Positions 26,974-35,901 of a stretch of DNA of 64,000 nt are shown piece after piece; position 1 is the stretch's first letter; the number at the start of each line of letters is the position of its first letter. The notes under the pieces were generated by a model. It was not told where the DNA came from and made no database searches. It saw nothing but the letters and a program-made list of their open reading frames with translations. The stretch spans positions 1 to 64,000 of the forward strand of contig JAFDZW010000005.1 of the NCBI GenBank assembly GCA_018266755.1, in the 5' to 3' direction. The stretch comes from Bacteroidota bacterium. GTDB lineage: Bacteria > Bacteroidota > Ignavibacteria > Palsa-1295. A program made the position numbers and the translations under genes.

Positions 26974-27579
26974 ATGGTGCACGTACGAAGCTTTCTCTCG
27001 ATTATTGGGTTGGTTTGTGTGATGGTTGGGAGTTTGCATGCTCAGCATGCAAACAAGATTTGCTCTATTCCAAACCTGAGCGGAGCCCCGCTCAGTATCA
27101 ATGCAGTTTGGGTTGACGATAGCGTGAATTTCAGCGTGGAGCCGCTGGCTGCGTATCCGCTCGAAGTCAGCGAGAGCGGGACGATCGATGTTCGAGTTAC
27201 GATCAAATCGCATGACGGGATGCCGCATTCGACGGCCGTTCATTATCGCGATGTAATGGGTCGAAGTGCTGCCTATACGATCACGCTCATTGCGCCACAG
27301 GTACTCAGTACGAACGGTACCAGCCAACCGATACAGGGAATGCCGGCATATCCGAACCCGGCAAAAGACTACTGCACCGTGGACGTCGATATTCGCCTCT
27401 TCCCGAATGTGCAGGTGGATCTCTTCACGAGCAGTGGAGGAAGGGTACTCGGTCTCGTGAAGCCGACGGCAGACAAGCTTATTGTGGACACACGGAATTT
27501 GGCTGATGGAAAGTACAATGTAGTAGTATCCTCCAACGGAGCAGTAATAAAAAGCGAAGAGGTGGTTGTTAGGCACTAA
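26974..27579 (+). CDS. Small secreted protein with type IX sorting domain
   Basis: 201 residues. The signal peptide ends near GSLHAQ (about residue 24). A short beta-rich domain with two Cys (about 25-115) follows. The last ~80 residues start at YPNPAKDYC and end DGKYNVVVSSNGAVIKSEEVVV, a Por/T9SS-type C-terminal sorting domain. The remaining unique portion is only ~90 residues and matches nothing I recognise. It has its own promoter with an inverted repeat, and a strong terminator, so it is a stand-alone regulated unit opposite lexA. Confidence 0.82.
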   Translation: MVHVRSFLSIIGLVCVMVGSLHAQHANKICSIPNLSGAPLSINAVWVDDSVNFSVEPLAAYPLEVSESGTIDVRVTIKSHDGMPHSTAVHYRDVMGRSAAYTITLIAPQVLSTNGTSQPIQGMPAYPNPAKDYCTVDVDIRLFPNVQVDLFTSSGGRVLGLVKPTADKLIVDTRNLADGKYNVVVSSNGAVIKSEEVVVRH

Positions 27580-27623
27580 ATCTTCTTCGATCTCCGACTC
27601 TAAAGGACAGGCATAAAAAGAAT

Positions 27624-27658
27624 GGGAGACTTGTGACGATGTCTCCCGTTTTTTTTTT
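27624..27658. terminator. Bidirectional terminator
   Basis: GGGAGAC (27624-27630) pairs with GTCTCCC (27641-27647), followed by GTTTTTTTTTT on the plus strand. On the minus strand ATTCTTTTTATG follows the stem. It lies between convergent genes. Confidence 0.9.
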
Positions 27659-27679
27659 GTCCCGGGTGTAAGAAAATCC

Positions 27680-28372
27680 TTAGAAGCAGAAACCGTAACT
27701 GATGTTCAGCGAGAATGCGCTGAAGTCATTGAGGAAGGTCCCGGCTGTGCTTTCAATACCAGGGGACTTATAGGGGATAATATAGTACTTCAAACTTGCG
27801 CCGAACATAGATTTTGGGTCCGAACCGAAGTATGAACCGACTCCGATCATAGCGCCGCCAGTCGTTCGAGTGATGGGGCTACCCAGCGCCGCAAAGAAAT
27901 CGCGCTGGCCATCGGTGGTTACAATAAAGACCGGGCCGGCACCAGCAGTAATGTACGGCCTAAATCCTGCTCCGAGCACATCGCCAAGTATCCGATATTG
28001 CAGCGATGCGAGCAATGGAAATACGAAAATACGGTTGAGTTTGACCTCGGTATAGAATCCGAACTCCTTGGGCCCTTTGGCTGAGCCAAGATCGAGTGTT
28101 GTGGCAACGCTGAAGTCGCTTGAGAGGGCACGACGATAGTACAGCCCCACGCCCCAACCGAAATCATTGAAGAAGCCACTGAATCCCCACGAGTTAGCAA
28201 GGCTAGACGATGCAGTTGCTGATTCATCGATGAGGGGATGGCTCGGAGTGAATATGATCGTCGAATCCTTGGCACGAGGCGTCTGATGAGCGCCTTCGGA
28301 GCCCGGTTGAGCCTTGACACTTGCGCTAACAAGCAGCGCAAATAATACCAATTTGATCACAAAACCCCTCAT
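27680..28372 (-). CDS. Outer-membrane beta-barrel protein
   Basis: 230 residues with signal peptide (residues 1-22, ending VKAQ). Alternating aromatic/polar strands typical of small 8-stranded barrels (GVGLYYRRALSSDFSVATTLDLG, LASLQYRILGDVLGAGFRPYITAG) lead to a terminal aromatic, NISYGFCF, the usual BAM recognition end. Belongs to the broad OmpA/opacity-like or PorT-like barrel group; no specific function can be read. Single gene between two terminator/intergenic regions. Confidence 0.75.
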   Translation of the reverse strand: MRGFVIKLVLFALLVSASVKAQPGSEGAHQTPRAKDSTIIFTPSHPLIDESATASSSLANSWGFSGFFNDFGWGVGLYYRRALSSDFSVATTLDLGSAKGPKEFGFYTEVKLNRIFVFPLLASLQYRILGDVLGAGFRPYITAGAGPVFIVTTDGQRDFFAALGSPITRTTGGAMIGVGSYFGSDPKSMFGASLKYYIIPYKSPGIESTAGTFLNDFSAFSLNISYGFCF

Positions 28373-28415
28373 ATGTGAATTAACGGACTCCTAAACCTGA
28401 AAGTTACACCAGCCG

Positions 28416-29639
28416 TCAGAAAACCCGCACTGCCATGAAATGCAGATATTCCGTCTCGGGCATCACGGCATGCACGGGGTGGTCTGCGCCGGCGCCATGT
28501 TCCTCGAGGATGCAGGCAGTTCGGCGAAGCGTGCCGGCGGCGTCACGAACTACATCATGCAGGTCGGTGCGCCCGAAGTGATGCGAGCAACTTGCTGTAA
28601 GTAAGACACCGCCCGGAGCCAGGAGTTTCATTGACCCACGATGGAGCCCGAGATATGCCTGTAGGGCATTCTTCAGATGTTTCTTCGATTTGGCAAGTGA
28701 GGGAGGGTCGACGACGACGACATCGTATTGTCCTTCGGCTGTTTTGAGATACTCGAAACAATCTGCATTAACCAGGTTCCACTCTGCCGAATTTGGGTTG
28801 AGCACTCGGTTGGCCTCGACGCGTGCTAACGCAAGCTTGGATGCATCTACCGCAGTGACGGTCTGCGCTCCGGCGAGTGCAGCATTCAGTGAAAAACCTC
28901 CCTCATTACAGAAGAGGTCGAGAACGTTGGAGGATTTGGTAACATATCTGCGGATAAGCGTCCGGTTATCCATTTGATCGAGGTATCCGCCTGTCTTTTG
29001 GCCGCTGAGCAGGTCAATCTCCATCGTTGTACCGGCACGGTCATAGATCGTAGCGACGGTTTTCGAGCCCTTAACGATTGCCTCGACCTCCGGCAGTCCT
29101 TCGAGAGTCCGCAGATGCGAGCTGTTTTTCTCAATGATAGATGCTGGTGAAAAGAGATCGTCGATAATCGAAATAATCTCAGATTTCATAGCCTCCATGC
29201 CTGCAGAGACGATCTGGAAAGTACAGATGTCATCGTAGCGTTCAATCACAAGTCCGGGCAGTAGGTCGCTTTCGCTATGGACCAAGCGCACTGCATTCCG
29301 CTCTGGCTCGATAAAGGCTCTTCTGGCAGCCGACTCGGCGATTCGTTGCCGCAGGAAATCGGCGTCGATCGTGGCCGCAATATCGCGGCTAATGACACGG
29401 GCGCTGATGAGGGAGTTGGGATGGTAGAAGGCAAGCGCAAACGGTTTCTTGTCGAATTCGCGCACGAGGCGAACAACCGTCCCAGGGGGGATGGATTTGT
29501 CGACCGTTGCCAATTCATTGCTGAAAGCCCACAGGTGCCCTTTGACGAGTCGGCGCTCGTGATGTGTGCGAATTATGATATCCTGATACACTTGATCGTT
29601 GTTTGTCGCGGGAGACAACAGCGCCAACAGCGATTCCAT
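28416..29639 (-). CDS. rlmI: RlmI-type 23S rRNA methyltransferase (class I SAM)
   Basis: 407 residues from ATG 29639; GTG 29591 is an alternative giving 391. The open frame continues 117 codons further upstream, but that part overlaps the divergent lipoprotein gene and lacks homology. An N-terminal PUA domain (residues ~15-90, HERRLVKGHLWAFSNE) and an EEHUD-like middle precede the Rossmann methyltransferase with VLDLFCNEGGFSLNAALAG near 235 and VVVDPPSLAKSK near 310. RlmI makes m5C1962 in E. coli 23S rRNA; the exact target here is inferred. Confidence 0.88.
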   Translation of the reverse strand: MESLLALLSPATNNDQVYQDIIIRTHHERRLVKGHLWAFSNELATVDKSIPPGTVVRLVREFDKKPFALAFYHPNSLISARVISRDIAATIDADFLRQRIAESAARRAFIEPERNAVRLVHSESDLLPGLVIERYDDICTFQIVSAGMEAMKSEIISIIDDLFSPASIIEKNSSHLRTLEGLPEVEAIVKGSKTVATIYDRAGTTMEIDLLSGQKTGGYLDQMDNRTLIRRYVTKSSNVLDLFCNEGGFSLNAALAGAQTVTAVDASKLALARVEANRVLNPNSAEWNLVNADCFEYLKTAEGQYDVVVVDPPSLAKSKKHLKNALQAYLGLHRGSMKLLAPGGVLLTASCSHHFGRTDLHDVVRDAAGTLRRTACILEEHGAGADHPVHAVMPETEYLHFMAVRVF

Positions 29640-29694
29640 TACATTCGGAACGGCGTTCGTTCCACGCTCGTTTAGCTCGTAACCACCACCGATT

Positions 29695-30210
29695 ATGAAG
29701 AATACATTTCGCATCATTCCGCTGCTGTTCGTCGCTCTTGTCGCCGGTTGTTCGCAAGTAACCAATGCGATCGACAGCTTTTTGACATTTAACGACGAAC
29801 GAACCTTTGATCTGCCATTTCCGAAGCTGACACCAGTTGGAATTGCTCTGCCGGCTTCGTTTCCGCTTTCACCCGATAGTGCTACACTTGCGAAGAATAA
29901 GACGGGGCTTTCACTCCTGAAGACGGCCAAACTCACGAAGCTCACGTTCACATTCAGCGATCCAACGTACACGATGCAGTCGGTAGACACGATGTATCTA
30001 CAGGTGACGAACCCGACGCTGGGCGTTGTGGATCTGGCCAGTTACAGCCATTCGGTCGATTCGATGCGTATGACGAATAATGATTTTGGAAAGTTCGTAA
30101 AGGACACGGGTTCGCATTTTATCGTCACGTTCAAGTTACTTGCCGCACCGAACAGCGACATTGTTGCGCACTCCGATGCCGTGATCACGTATACCGCTTC
30201 GCCACTATAA
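29695..30210 (+). CDS. Lipoprotein of unknown function
   Basis: 171 residues; signal peptide with lipobox VAGC, Cys19 lipidated. The rest looks like one beta-sandwich domain (TKLTFTFSDPTYTMQSVDTMYLQV). No family recognised. Its stop overlaps the purM start (TAATG), so the two are translated together, an odd pairing with a purine gene. Confidence 0.8.
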   Translation: MKNTFRIIPLLFVALVAGCSQVTNAIDSFLTFNDERTFDLPFPKLTPVGIALPASFPLSPDSATLAKNKTGLSLLKTAKLTKLTFTFSDPTYTMQSVDTMYLQVTNPTLGVVDLASYSHSVDSMRMTNNDFGKFVKDTGSHFIVTFKLLAAPNSDIVAHSDAVITYTASPL

Positions 30211-31238
30211 TGCCAGAAACCACTTCGCTGACGTATGCTGCTGCCGGTGTCAATATCGATGCCGGAGAAGAGGTCGTCCGTCGTATTAAACCCCTCGTAC
30301 GCAAGACATTCGACGCGAATGTCCTGACCGATATCGGCGGGTTTGGCGGGCTCTATGATGCCCGTTTCCCCTCGATGCGGCACCCGGTGCTCGTCTCGAG
30401 TACCGACGGTGTAGGCACAAAGATTAAGGTGGCAATTGAGGCGGGGCGTTACGACACGGTTGGTCAGGATCTGGTGAATCACTGTACCAACGATATTCTC
30501 GTCTGCGGTGCGCGTCCTCTCTTTTTTCTCGATTATTTTGCGACCGGGAAACTGGACGTTGAAAAGGGGACGGCCATCATCAGCGGCTTTGCGAACGCAT
30601 GTCAGGAGAATGGGTGTGCACTGATCGGCGGTGAAACGGCAGAAATGCCGGGGATGTATGCGAACGACGATTTCGATCTCGCGGGGACGATTGTTGGCAT
30701 TGTCGAACGTGACGAACTGCTCTCACGCGAAGAGGTACAAGCATCGGATGTGCTAATCGGCCTCCCGAGTACCGGTCTGCATACTAACGGGTATAGCCTC
30801 GCGAGGAAGGTGCTCGTCGACACGCTTGGTGTCAATGCGAAGCCTGCCGAACTCGGAGGCGAGTCGGTTGCCGATGTTTTGTTAAAAGTTCATCGGTCGT
30901 ATTTACATCCGGTCATGAAGCTCCTTGGTGAATTCAAGCCAAAAACTGATGTTCATGCCCTAAGCCACATTACAGGTGGTGGAATTGTAGGTAATACTTC
31001 CCGTGTGCTTTCGAGCGAACTCACGCTCGATATCGATTGGTCGTCTTGGCAACGCCCAGCTATCTATGGCCTTATTCAACAACTCGGTAATGTACCGGAA
31101 GATGATATGCGCCGGACGTTCAATCTTGGTATCGGACTCATTATCATCGCAGCGAAAGAGAAAGCCGACGGGATCGTCTCATTCCTTCGCTCGATCGGCG
31201 AGCAACCTGTCGTCATGGGCTCGGTGCGTCGGCAGTAG
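30210..31238 (+). CDS. purM: Phosphoribosylformylglycinamidine cyclo-ligase
   Basis: 342 residues, normal length. AIR synthase: closes FGAM to AIR with ATP in purine synthesis. Signatures: YAAAGVNIDAGEE at the N-terminus, STDGVGTK near 65-72, GGETAEMPGMY near 140, GLPSTGLHTNGYSLARK near 180, HITGGG near 255. It overlaps the lipoprotein by one base and precedes recQ by 9 bp. No other pur gene is adjacent. Confidence 0.97.
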   Translation: MPETTSLTYAAAGVNIDAGEEVVRRIKPLVRKTFDANVLTDIGGFGGLYDARFPSMRHPVLVSSTDGVGTKIKVAIEAGRYDTVGQDLVNHCTNDILVCGARPLFFLDYFATGKLDVEKGTAIISGFANACQENGCALIGGETAEMPGMYANDDFDLAGTIVGIVERDELLSREEVQASDVLIGLPSTGLHTNGYSLARKVLVDTLGVNAKPAELGGESVADVLLKVHRSYLHPVMKLLGEFKPKTDVHALSHITGGGIVGNTSRVLSSELTLDIDWSSWQRPAIYGLIQQLGNVPEDDMRRTFNLGIGLIIIAAKEKADGIVSFLRSIGEQPVVMGSVRRQ

Positions 31239-31247
31239 GGCTGCATT

Positions 31248-32987
31248 GTGAACGATCGGATACTTGCTGGCCTCCAGAGCATTTTCGGTCTCGACTCGTT
31301 TCGGGATCATCAGCGCGAAGCGATCGAATCACTTCTTGACGGTCGCGATACGTTGCTTGTTATGCCGACAGGCGGTGGGAAATCTCTTTGCTATCAGCTT
31401 CCTGCCGTCTTGTTGCATGGAACGGCGATCGTCATTTCGCCGCTCATCAGCTTGATGAAGGATCAAGTGGACAAACTCCGCAGTCTCTCGATTCCTGCTG
31501 CAGCACTCAATAGCTCCGTTTCATACGAACAAGCTCGTGATATTGCGTCTGGACTTGAGCAAGGCAAGCTGAAATTGCTGTATGTCGCTCCGGAACGCCT
31601 CGAAAGTCGTGCATTTATTGAATTGCTTGGTCGCGCTCATATCTCATTTTTCGCCGTCGATGAAGCACACTGCATCAGTGAGTGGGGGCATGATTTCCGA
31701 CGGAGTTATCGTCGTATTCCGAGCGTTTTCGGGCATATTGGTGGGGCCGATCGTCCGCCCATTGTCGCATTGACGGCTACTGCAACTCCCGATGTCCGAT
31801 CCGATATTACAGCACAACTGCAACTGCGGGATCCGTTCGAGATCGTGACGGGGTTTGAGCGGCCGAACATTCGCTATGCTGTCCTGCGTGAAAGTCAGAA
31901 GGACATCCGGCTCATTGACATCGCTCATACTGTGGCGCATGGAATGATCGTATATGTCTCGTCACGTGCAAAGTCGGAGTCTGTGTCGTTGATGCTCTCG
32001 CAATTAGGATTCGCTGCTCGAGCATATCATGCCGGAATGGCATCCGAACAGCGTGATGCAACTCAGACGAGCTTTGTCAGTGGCGACTGCGATATCATCG
32101 TTGCGACCAGCGCATTCGGAATGGGGATCGATAAAGCCAACGTGCGAGCCGTCGTACACTATGACCTCCCATCTACTCTTGAAGCGTATTATCAGGAATC
32201 GGGCCGAGCAGGCCGTGACGGCGAGGAAGCAATGGCGATCCTGCTGTATAACCCTGGAGACGAACGCATTCACGAGTTCATGATTGCTCGCAGCTATCCT
32301 GAGCCGGAATCGGTGCGGCGTGTCTATGATGTGATCGCACGTGTTGCTCACTCAGGTGACGGTAGTATCCGGCTGACCGCATCACAGATCGAGGCATCAG
32401 CGGATCGTCAGATCATGTCCGTGCCGCGAATTCTCGACATCCTCTCAGATGCTGGGGTGTTGGAGTGGAGTGAGGCGTCTGAAGACGGGAATTCTATCGA
32501 AGTCAACGTAAGTGCGAGTCGTGTCCGTACGGAGGAATATATCAGACGTAGCCGCGATTCTGTCCAGGCTCGATTGTTCAAAATCCTCGCCTCCGGCAAG
32601 AGCACTGAGCCTGAATCGGTGACCGAGGAGAAATTGTCGGAATTAGCTAACGCAACCGTGCAGGAAATCAAGATTGCGCTGCGTCTCCTATCTCAAAATG
32701 GTCTTATCCATGTTCGACGAGTTTCGCACGAGCGCAATCACGCATCGGTGTTTACAATCCGATTTTTCAGCGACGCCCCATCGTGGGGAGAAGTTTTCAG
32801 GAGTGTCGAAGCAATGAACACCAAGCGCGAGCATACGTTGAGTAAGTTAGAGATAATGCGCAACTATGCAACAACGTGGGAGTGTCGAAGTGCGTATGTG
32901 TTGCGATATTTCGGCGAGCGAACCGGTTCGTACCGCTGTGGCACCTGCGATGTATGCACGGCTAGTGGCCGCGGAGCGAGTCGCTGA
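31248..32987 (+). CDS. recQ: RecQ-family ATP-dependent DNA helicase
   Basis: 579 residues from GTG 31248. The core helicase (about 1-340) has MPTGGGKS at 39-46, DEAHCISEWGHDFR near 138 and the QESGRAGRDG motif VI. After it come a winged-helix-like region (about 350-530) and, at the very C-terminus, the zinc cluster C546, C564, C567, C570 (ECRSAYVLRYFGE...CGTCDVC). In E. coli RecQ this cluster sits directly after the core, before the winged helix, and an HRDC domain follows. Here the order is changed and HRDC is absent. 3'-5' unwinding for recombination repair. The 3' end overlaps the convergent lipoprotein gene by 26 bp. Confidence 0.92.
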   Translation: MNDRILAGLQSIFGLDSFRDHQREAIESLLDGRDTLLVMPTGGGKSLCYQLPAVLLHGTAIVISPLISLMKDQVDKLRSLSIPAAALNSSVSYEQARDIASGLEQGKLKLLYVAPERLESRAFIELLGRAHISFFAVDEAHCISEWGHDFRRSYRRIPSVFGHIGGADRPPIVALTATATPDVRSDITAQLQLRDPFEIVTGFERPNIRYAVLRESQKDIRLIDIAHTVAHGMIVYVSSRAKSESVSLMLSQLGFAARAYHAGMASEQRDATQTSFVSGDCDIIVATSAFGMGIDKANVRAVVHYDLPSTLEAYYQESGRAGRDGEEAMAILLYNPGDERIHEFMIARSYPEPESVRRVYDVIARVAHSGDGSIRLTASQIEASADRQIMSVPRILDILSDAGVLEWSEASEDGNSIEVNVSASRVRTEEYIRRSRDSVQARLFKILASGKSTEPESVTEEKLSELANATVQEIKIALRLLSQNGLIHVRRVSHERNHASVFTIRFFSDAPSWGEVFRSVEAMNTKREHTLSKLEIMRNYATTWECRSAYVLRYFGERTGSYRCGTCDVCTASGRGASR

Positions 32988-33255
32988 TTGCCCGAAAGAC
33001 CTTCTCCGCTCGGTCGGGTTTTGACGAGAACGCCTCCGATTCGGTTCGAAACGTGGTTGAGTCCGTTTTGAACAATCGGTAGACGGAATCAAGCTTGAGC
33101 CGCACCATTGCAGAATCAGTCCCGACTGCGCGAGCATTCAACAGGGCAACCGAGAGCTTCACGTAGCGTTGTTCTGCGGCCGTAAGGGCATCATCCTTCT
33201 GACAGCCGCCAAGAAGCATGGCTGCGAGTGCGGCAACGAAGAGTTTAGATCGCAT
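32962..33255 (-). CDS. Small lipoprotein coupled to the cystathionine lyase gene
   Basis: 97 residues from ATG 33255, overlapping the end of the lyase gene by 11 bp. Signal peptide with lipobox LGGC (Cys18), then a helical charged domain (AAEQRYVKLSVALLNARAV..., KPDRAEKVFRAISDSL). A longer frame upstream only extends inside the lyase gene. The family is not recognised. Shared with recQ's tail on the other strand. Confidence 0.72.
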   Translation of the reverse strand: MRSKLFVAALAAMLLGGCQKDDALTAAEQRYVKLSVALLNARAVGTDSAMVRLKLDSVYRLFKTDSTTFRTESEAFSSKPDRAEKVFRAISDSLRGH

Positions 33256-34399
33256 CGAGTCCGCGTTGAGTATCGGCGAGTAGGTCTTCATAATCCTCGA
33301 TCCCAACACTAAGGCGAACGAGCCCGTCGGTAATACCAAGTTCGGCACGCCGTTCCGGCGGAACCGAGCCGTGGGTCATCGTTACAGGATGGCAGACTAG
33401 CGATTCGACCCCGCCTAGGCTTTCGCCGAGCGTGAATATCTTCAGTGCCGAGGCAAAACGTTTTGCAGCTTCGATGTTGCCGGTTTCGACGGAGATCATT
33501 CCACCGAATCCACGCATTTGTTTCTTGGCAAGATCGTGCTGCGCATGGGATTTCAAGCCGGGATAAAACACCCTCTTAATCTTTGGCTCGATCGAAAGTA
33601 CTTCTGCAATTCTCATTGCATTCGCACAATGCGCGTCCATACGAATAGCAAGTGTCTTGACACTTCGCAGGAGTAACCAACAATCCCACGGTCCAGGTAC
33701 ACCACCAGCCGAGTTTTGGTAGAACTTGATCTGCTCGGCGAGCGAGGCATCGCTCGTGACAACAGCACCACCGATCACATCGGAATGCCCACCGAGATAT
33801 TTCGTTGCCGAGTGCACGACCACACTAATTCCGAAATCGAGTGGATTCTGTAGATACGGCGACATAAACGTATTGTCGACCACCGTAATGCAACCGTGCG
33901 CCTTTCCGATCGCCCCAAGACCTTCGAGATCGGTAAGGTTCATCATTGGGTTCGTCGGCGTTTCGCTGTAGATCAGTTTGGTATTGGGTTTGATCGCCGC
34001 CTTGACGTTTTTCAGATCGCGCATGTCAACATAGGTAAACTCGACATTATAGTTCGAGAGCACCTTTGAAAAATAGCGATACGAACCGCCGTACATATCA
34101 CTGCCGGCAATGACATGGTCACCGGCTTTTACGAGGGAGAGCGTTGCGGCAATTGCAGCCATGCCGCTTGCGAAGCAGTAACCGTGCGTTCCGTTTTCAA
34201 GAGCGGCAAGACTCGTTTCGAGCGCCAGTCGGGTAGGGTTGATCGTTCGTGCGTAATCGAACTGTGGGTGTTCGCCGAGCTCACTCTGCGCGTACGTTGA
34301 TGTTTGGAATACCGGAACGGCAACGGCGCCCGTTACTTGTTCCGGTTCCTGGCCGGCATGTATGGCTTTGGTGCGGAATCCTTGCTTGGTCTGTGACAT
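33245..34399 (-). CDS. PLP-dependent cystathionine gamma-lyase/gamma-synthase
   Basis: 384 residues of the Cys/Met metabolism PLP family. TKAIHAGQEPE at the N-terminus, YxR region DYARTINPT near 49-57, SxT-K with PLP lysine K200 (SATKYLGGHSD). Family members either split cystathionine to cysteine (CGL) or make it from O-acyl-homoserine (CGS). The cystathionine beta-synthase 10 bp upstream in the same operon favours the lyase direction. Substrate cannot be read from sequence alone. Confidence 0.88.
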   Translation of the reverse strand: MSQTKQGFRTKAIHAGQEPEQVTGAVAVPVFQTSTYAQSELGEHPQFDYARTINPTRLALETSLAALENGTHGYCFASGMAAIAATLSLVKAGDHVIAGSDMYGGSYRYFSKVLSNYNVEFTYVDMRDLKNVKAAIKPNTKLIYSETPTNPMMNLTDLEGLGAIGKAHGCITVVDNTFMSPYLQNPLDFGISVVVHSATKYLGGHSDVIGGAVVTSDASLAEQIKFYQNSAGGVPGPWDCWLLLRSVKTLAIRMDAHCANAMRIAEVLSIEPKIKRVFYPGLKSHAQHDLAKKQMRGFGGMISVETGNIEAAKRFASALKIFTLGESLGGVESLVCHPVTMTHGSVPPERRAELGITDGLVRLSVGIEDYEDLLADTQRGLDAI

Positions 34400-34409
34400 G
34401 CGCGTTCTA

Positions 34410-35771
34410 TTAGATAAATTCGAGAACGTCGTGACGAGTTATAATGCCAATGACACGGCCGAATTCGGCAACGAGCACGGCGGGTGCATCCTTGAGTGCA
34501 GCAATAGCCTGTTTGGCGTCCGCGCCGTCATCGAGCACGGGGAAAGAGGCTTCCATGAGCTCGATGATCGGACGATCGAGAATATCGCGTGAGTCGAGGG
34601 CACGGGCCATTAGTCGCGATTCGCGAACGGCACCGACACTCTGGCCTTCGGAATCGATCACCGGAAGCTGCGAAACGTTATGCGTATCCATTTTCATGAT
34701 CGCATCGCGAACAGTGTCGTGCGGTGCGACCGAAACAATTGGGACGACCGTCGCATGCTTGAGTCGTGCAACCATCCCTGCCGTCATTTTTTCCGTTTCG
34801 AGCAGGCGCTTTTCTTTGAGCCACTCGTCGGAGTGATGCTTGGTGAGATAACGCTCGCCGGTATCGCAGATGATGACGACGATGACGCTGCCGTCCGGAG
34901 CCTTCTCGGCGATACGCAGCGCAGCATAGACGTTCATTCCACTCGAACCGCCGCAAAAGAGTGCTTCTTCACGTGCGAGGCGACGCGCAGTCATGAATGC
35001 ATCCTTATCGGATACGTTAATGACTTCATCGACGTATTTCAAATTAAGATTTTTTGGGATGCGCTCCTGACCAACGCCTTCGATCAAATAGGGAAGTGCT
35101 TCGACAAGGCGGTTCGTCTCGAAATATGTCTTGATCGAGGAACCGACCGGATCGGCTCCGATGACTTTGATATTCGGATTCTTTTCTTTGAGGAAGCGCG
35201 CTGTGCCCGAGATCGTCCCGCCCGTACCCATTCCGGCGATGAAATGCGTGATCTTCCCGTCAGTATCGGCCCATATTTCCGGGCCGGTGGAGTAGTAGTG
35301 GCTCTCTGGATTTGCCGGATTATCGTACTGATTCAGCATGATCGCATTCGGCAGTTCGTTGGCCAGACGCTGCGCTGTATTGTAGTAATATTCCGGTGAA
35401 CTTGGTTTTGCGGCGCTCGAGACAACGACAATTTCTGCGCCGAGTGCTTTGAGGTAGCGTACGCGTTCGATCGACGCTTTGTCGGTCATCACGAAAATGC
35501 ACTTGTACCCTTTACGGATGGCTGAGAGCGCTAATCCGATACCAGTATTACCGCTGGTGGGTTCGATAATCGTCCCGCCGGGCTTGATTTTTCCGGCCTT
35601 TTCCGCTTCTTCGAGCATGCGAATGCCGATTCGGTCTTTGACCGAGCCGCCCGGGTTAAACTGTTCGAGCTTGGCCAGGACGGTGACACGCGCGTTCGGC
35701 GGTGTAAGTCGGGTGAGCTGCAGCATCGGCGTGTTACCGACGAGCTCCAGAATAGAAGAGACGTATTTCAT
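34410..35771 (-). CDS. Cystathionine beta-synthase
   Basis: 453 residues from ATG 35771 (MKYVSSILELVGNTP); a 20-residue upstream extension is not family-like. The PLP fold type II core has K45 (NPGGSVKDR), TSGNTGIGLA near 75 and GTGGTISG near 185. Then come two CBS domains (about 330-453, TAGMVARLKHATVVPIVSV... and DRPIIELMEASFPVLDDG). The CBS pair distinguishes it from plain cysteine synthase and is the place for allosteric control. Condenses serine (or OAS) with homocysteine. Forms a two-enzyme transsulfuration operon with the next gene. Confidence 0.93.
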   Translation of the reverse strand: MKYVSSILELVGNTPMLQLTRLTPPNARVTVLAKLEQFNPGGSVKDRIGIRMLEEAEKAGKIKPGGTIIEPTSGNTGIGLALSAIRKGYKCIFVMTDKASIERVRYLKALGAEIVVVSSAAKPSSPEYYYNTAQRLANELPNAIMLNQYDNPANPESHYYSTGPEIWADTDGKITHFIAGMGTGGTISGTARFLKEKNPNIKVIGADPVGSSIKTYFETNRLVEALPYLIEGVGQERIPKNLNLKYVDEVINVSDKDAFMTARRLAREEALFCGGSSGMNVYAALRIAEKAPDGSVIVVIICDTGERYLTKHHSDEWLKEKRLLETEKMTAGMVARLKHATVVPIVSVAPHDTVRDAIMKMDTHNVSQLPVIDSEGQSVGAVRESRLMARALDSRDILDRPIIELMEASFPVLDDGADAKQAIAALKDAPAVLVAEFGRVIGIITRHDVLEFI

Positions 35772-35840
35772 TCTCGCTGGTATAGTGTTCGTACAAGCGG
35801 TCGCCGCCACTCGGCGGATATGCTCGCGCATAGAACACCC

Positions 35841-35880
35841 ATCAAAACAAAACGGCTCCGTACCGAAGTACGGAGCCGTC
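35841..35880 (-). terminator. Terminator after the Omp28-like gene
   Basis: Perfect 12-bp stem ACGGCTCCGTAC (35852-35863) / GTACGGAGCCGT (35868-35879) with the loop CGAA, followed on the minus strand by TTTTGTTTTGAT. Confidence 0.9.
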
Positions 35881-35901
35881 GGAAAAAGCAGTTGCAGTTG
35901 C

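Noticed and set aside
28416-29990. A 524-residue version of the RlmI-type protein
   Set aside because: The first 117 codons overlap the divergent lipoprotein gene and show no family similarity.
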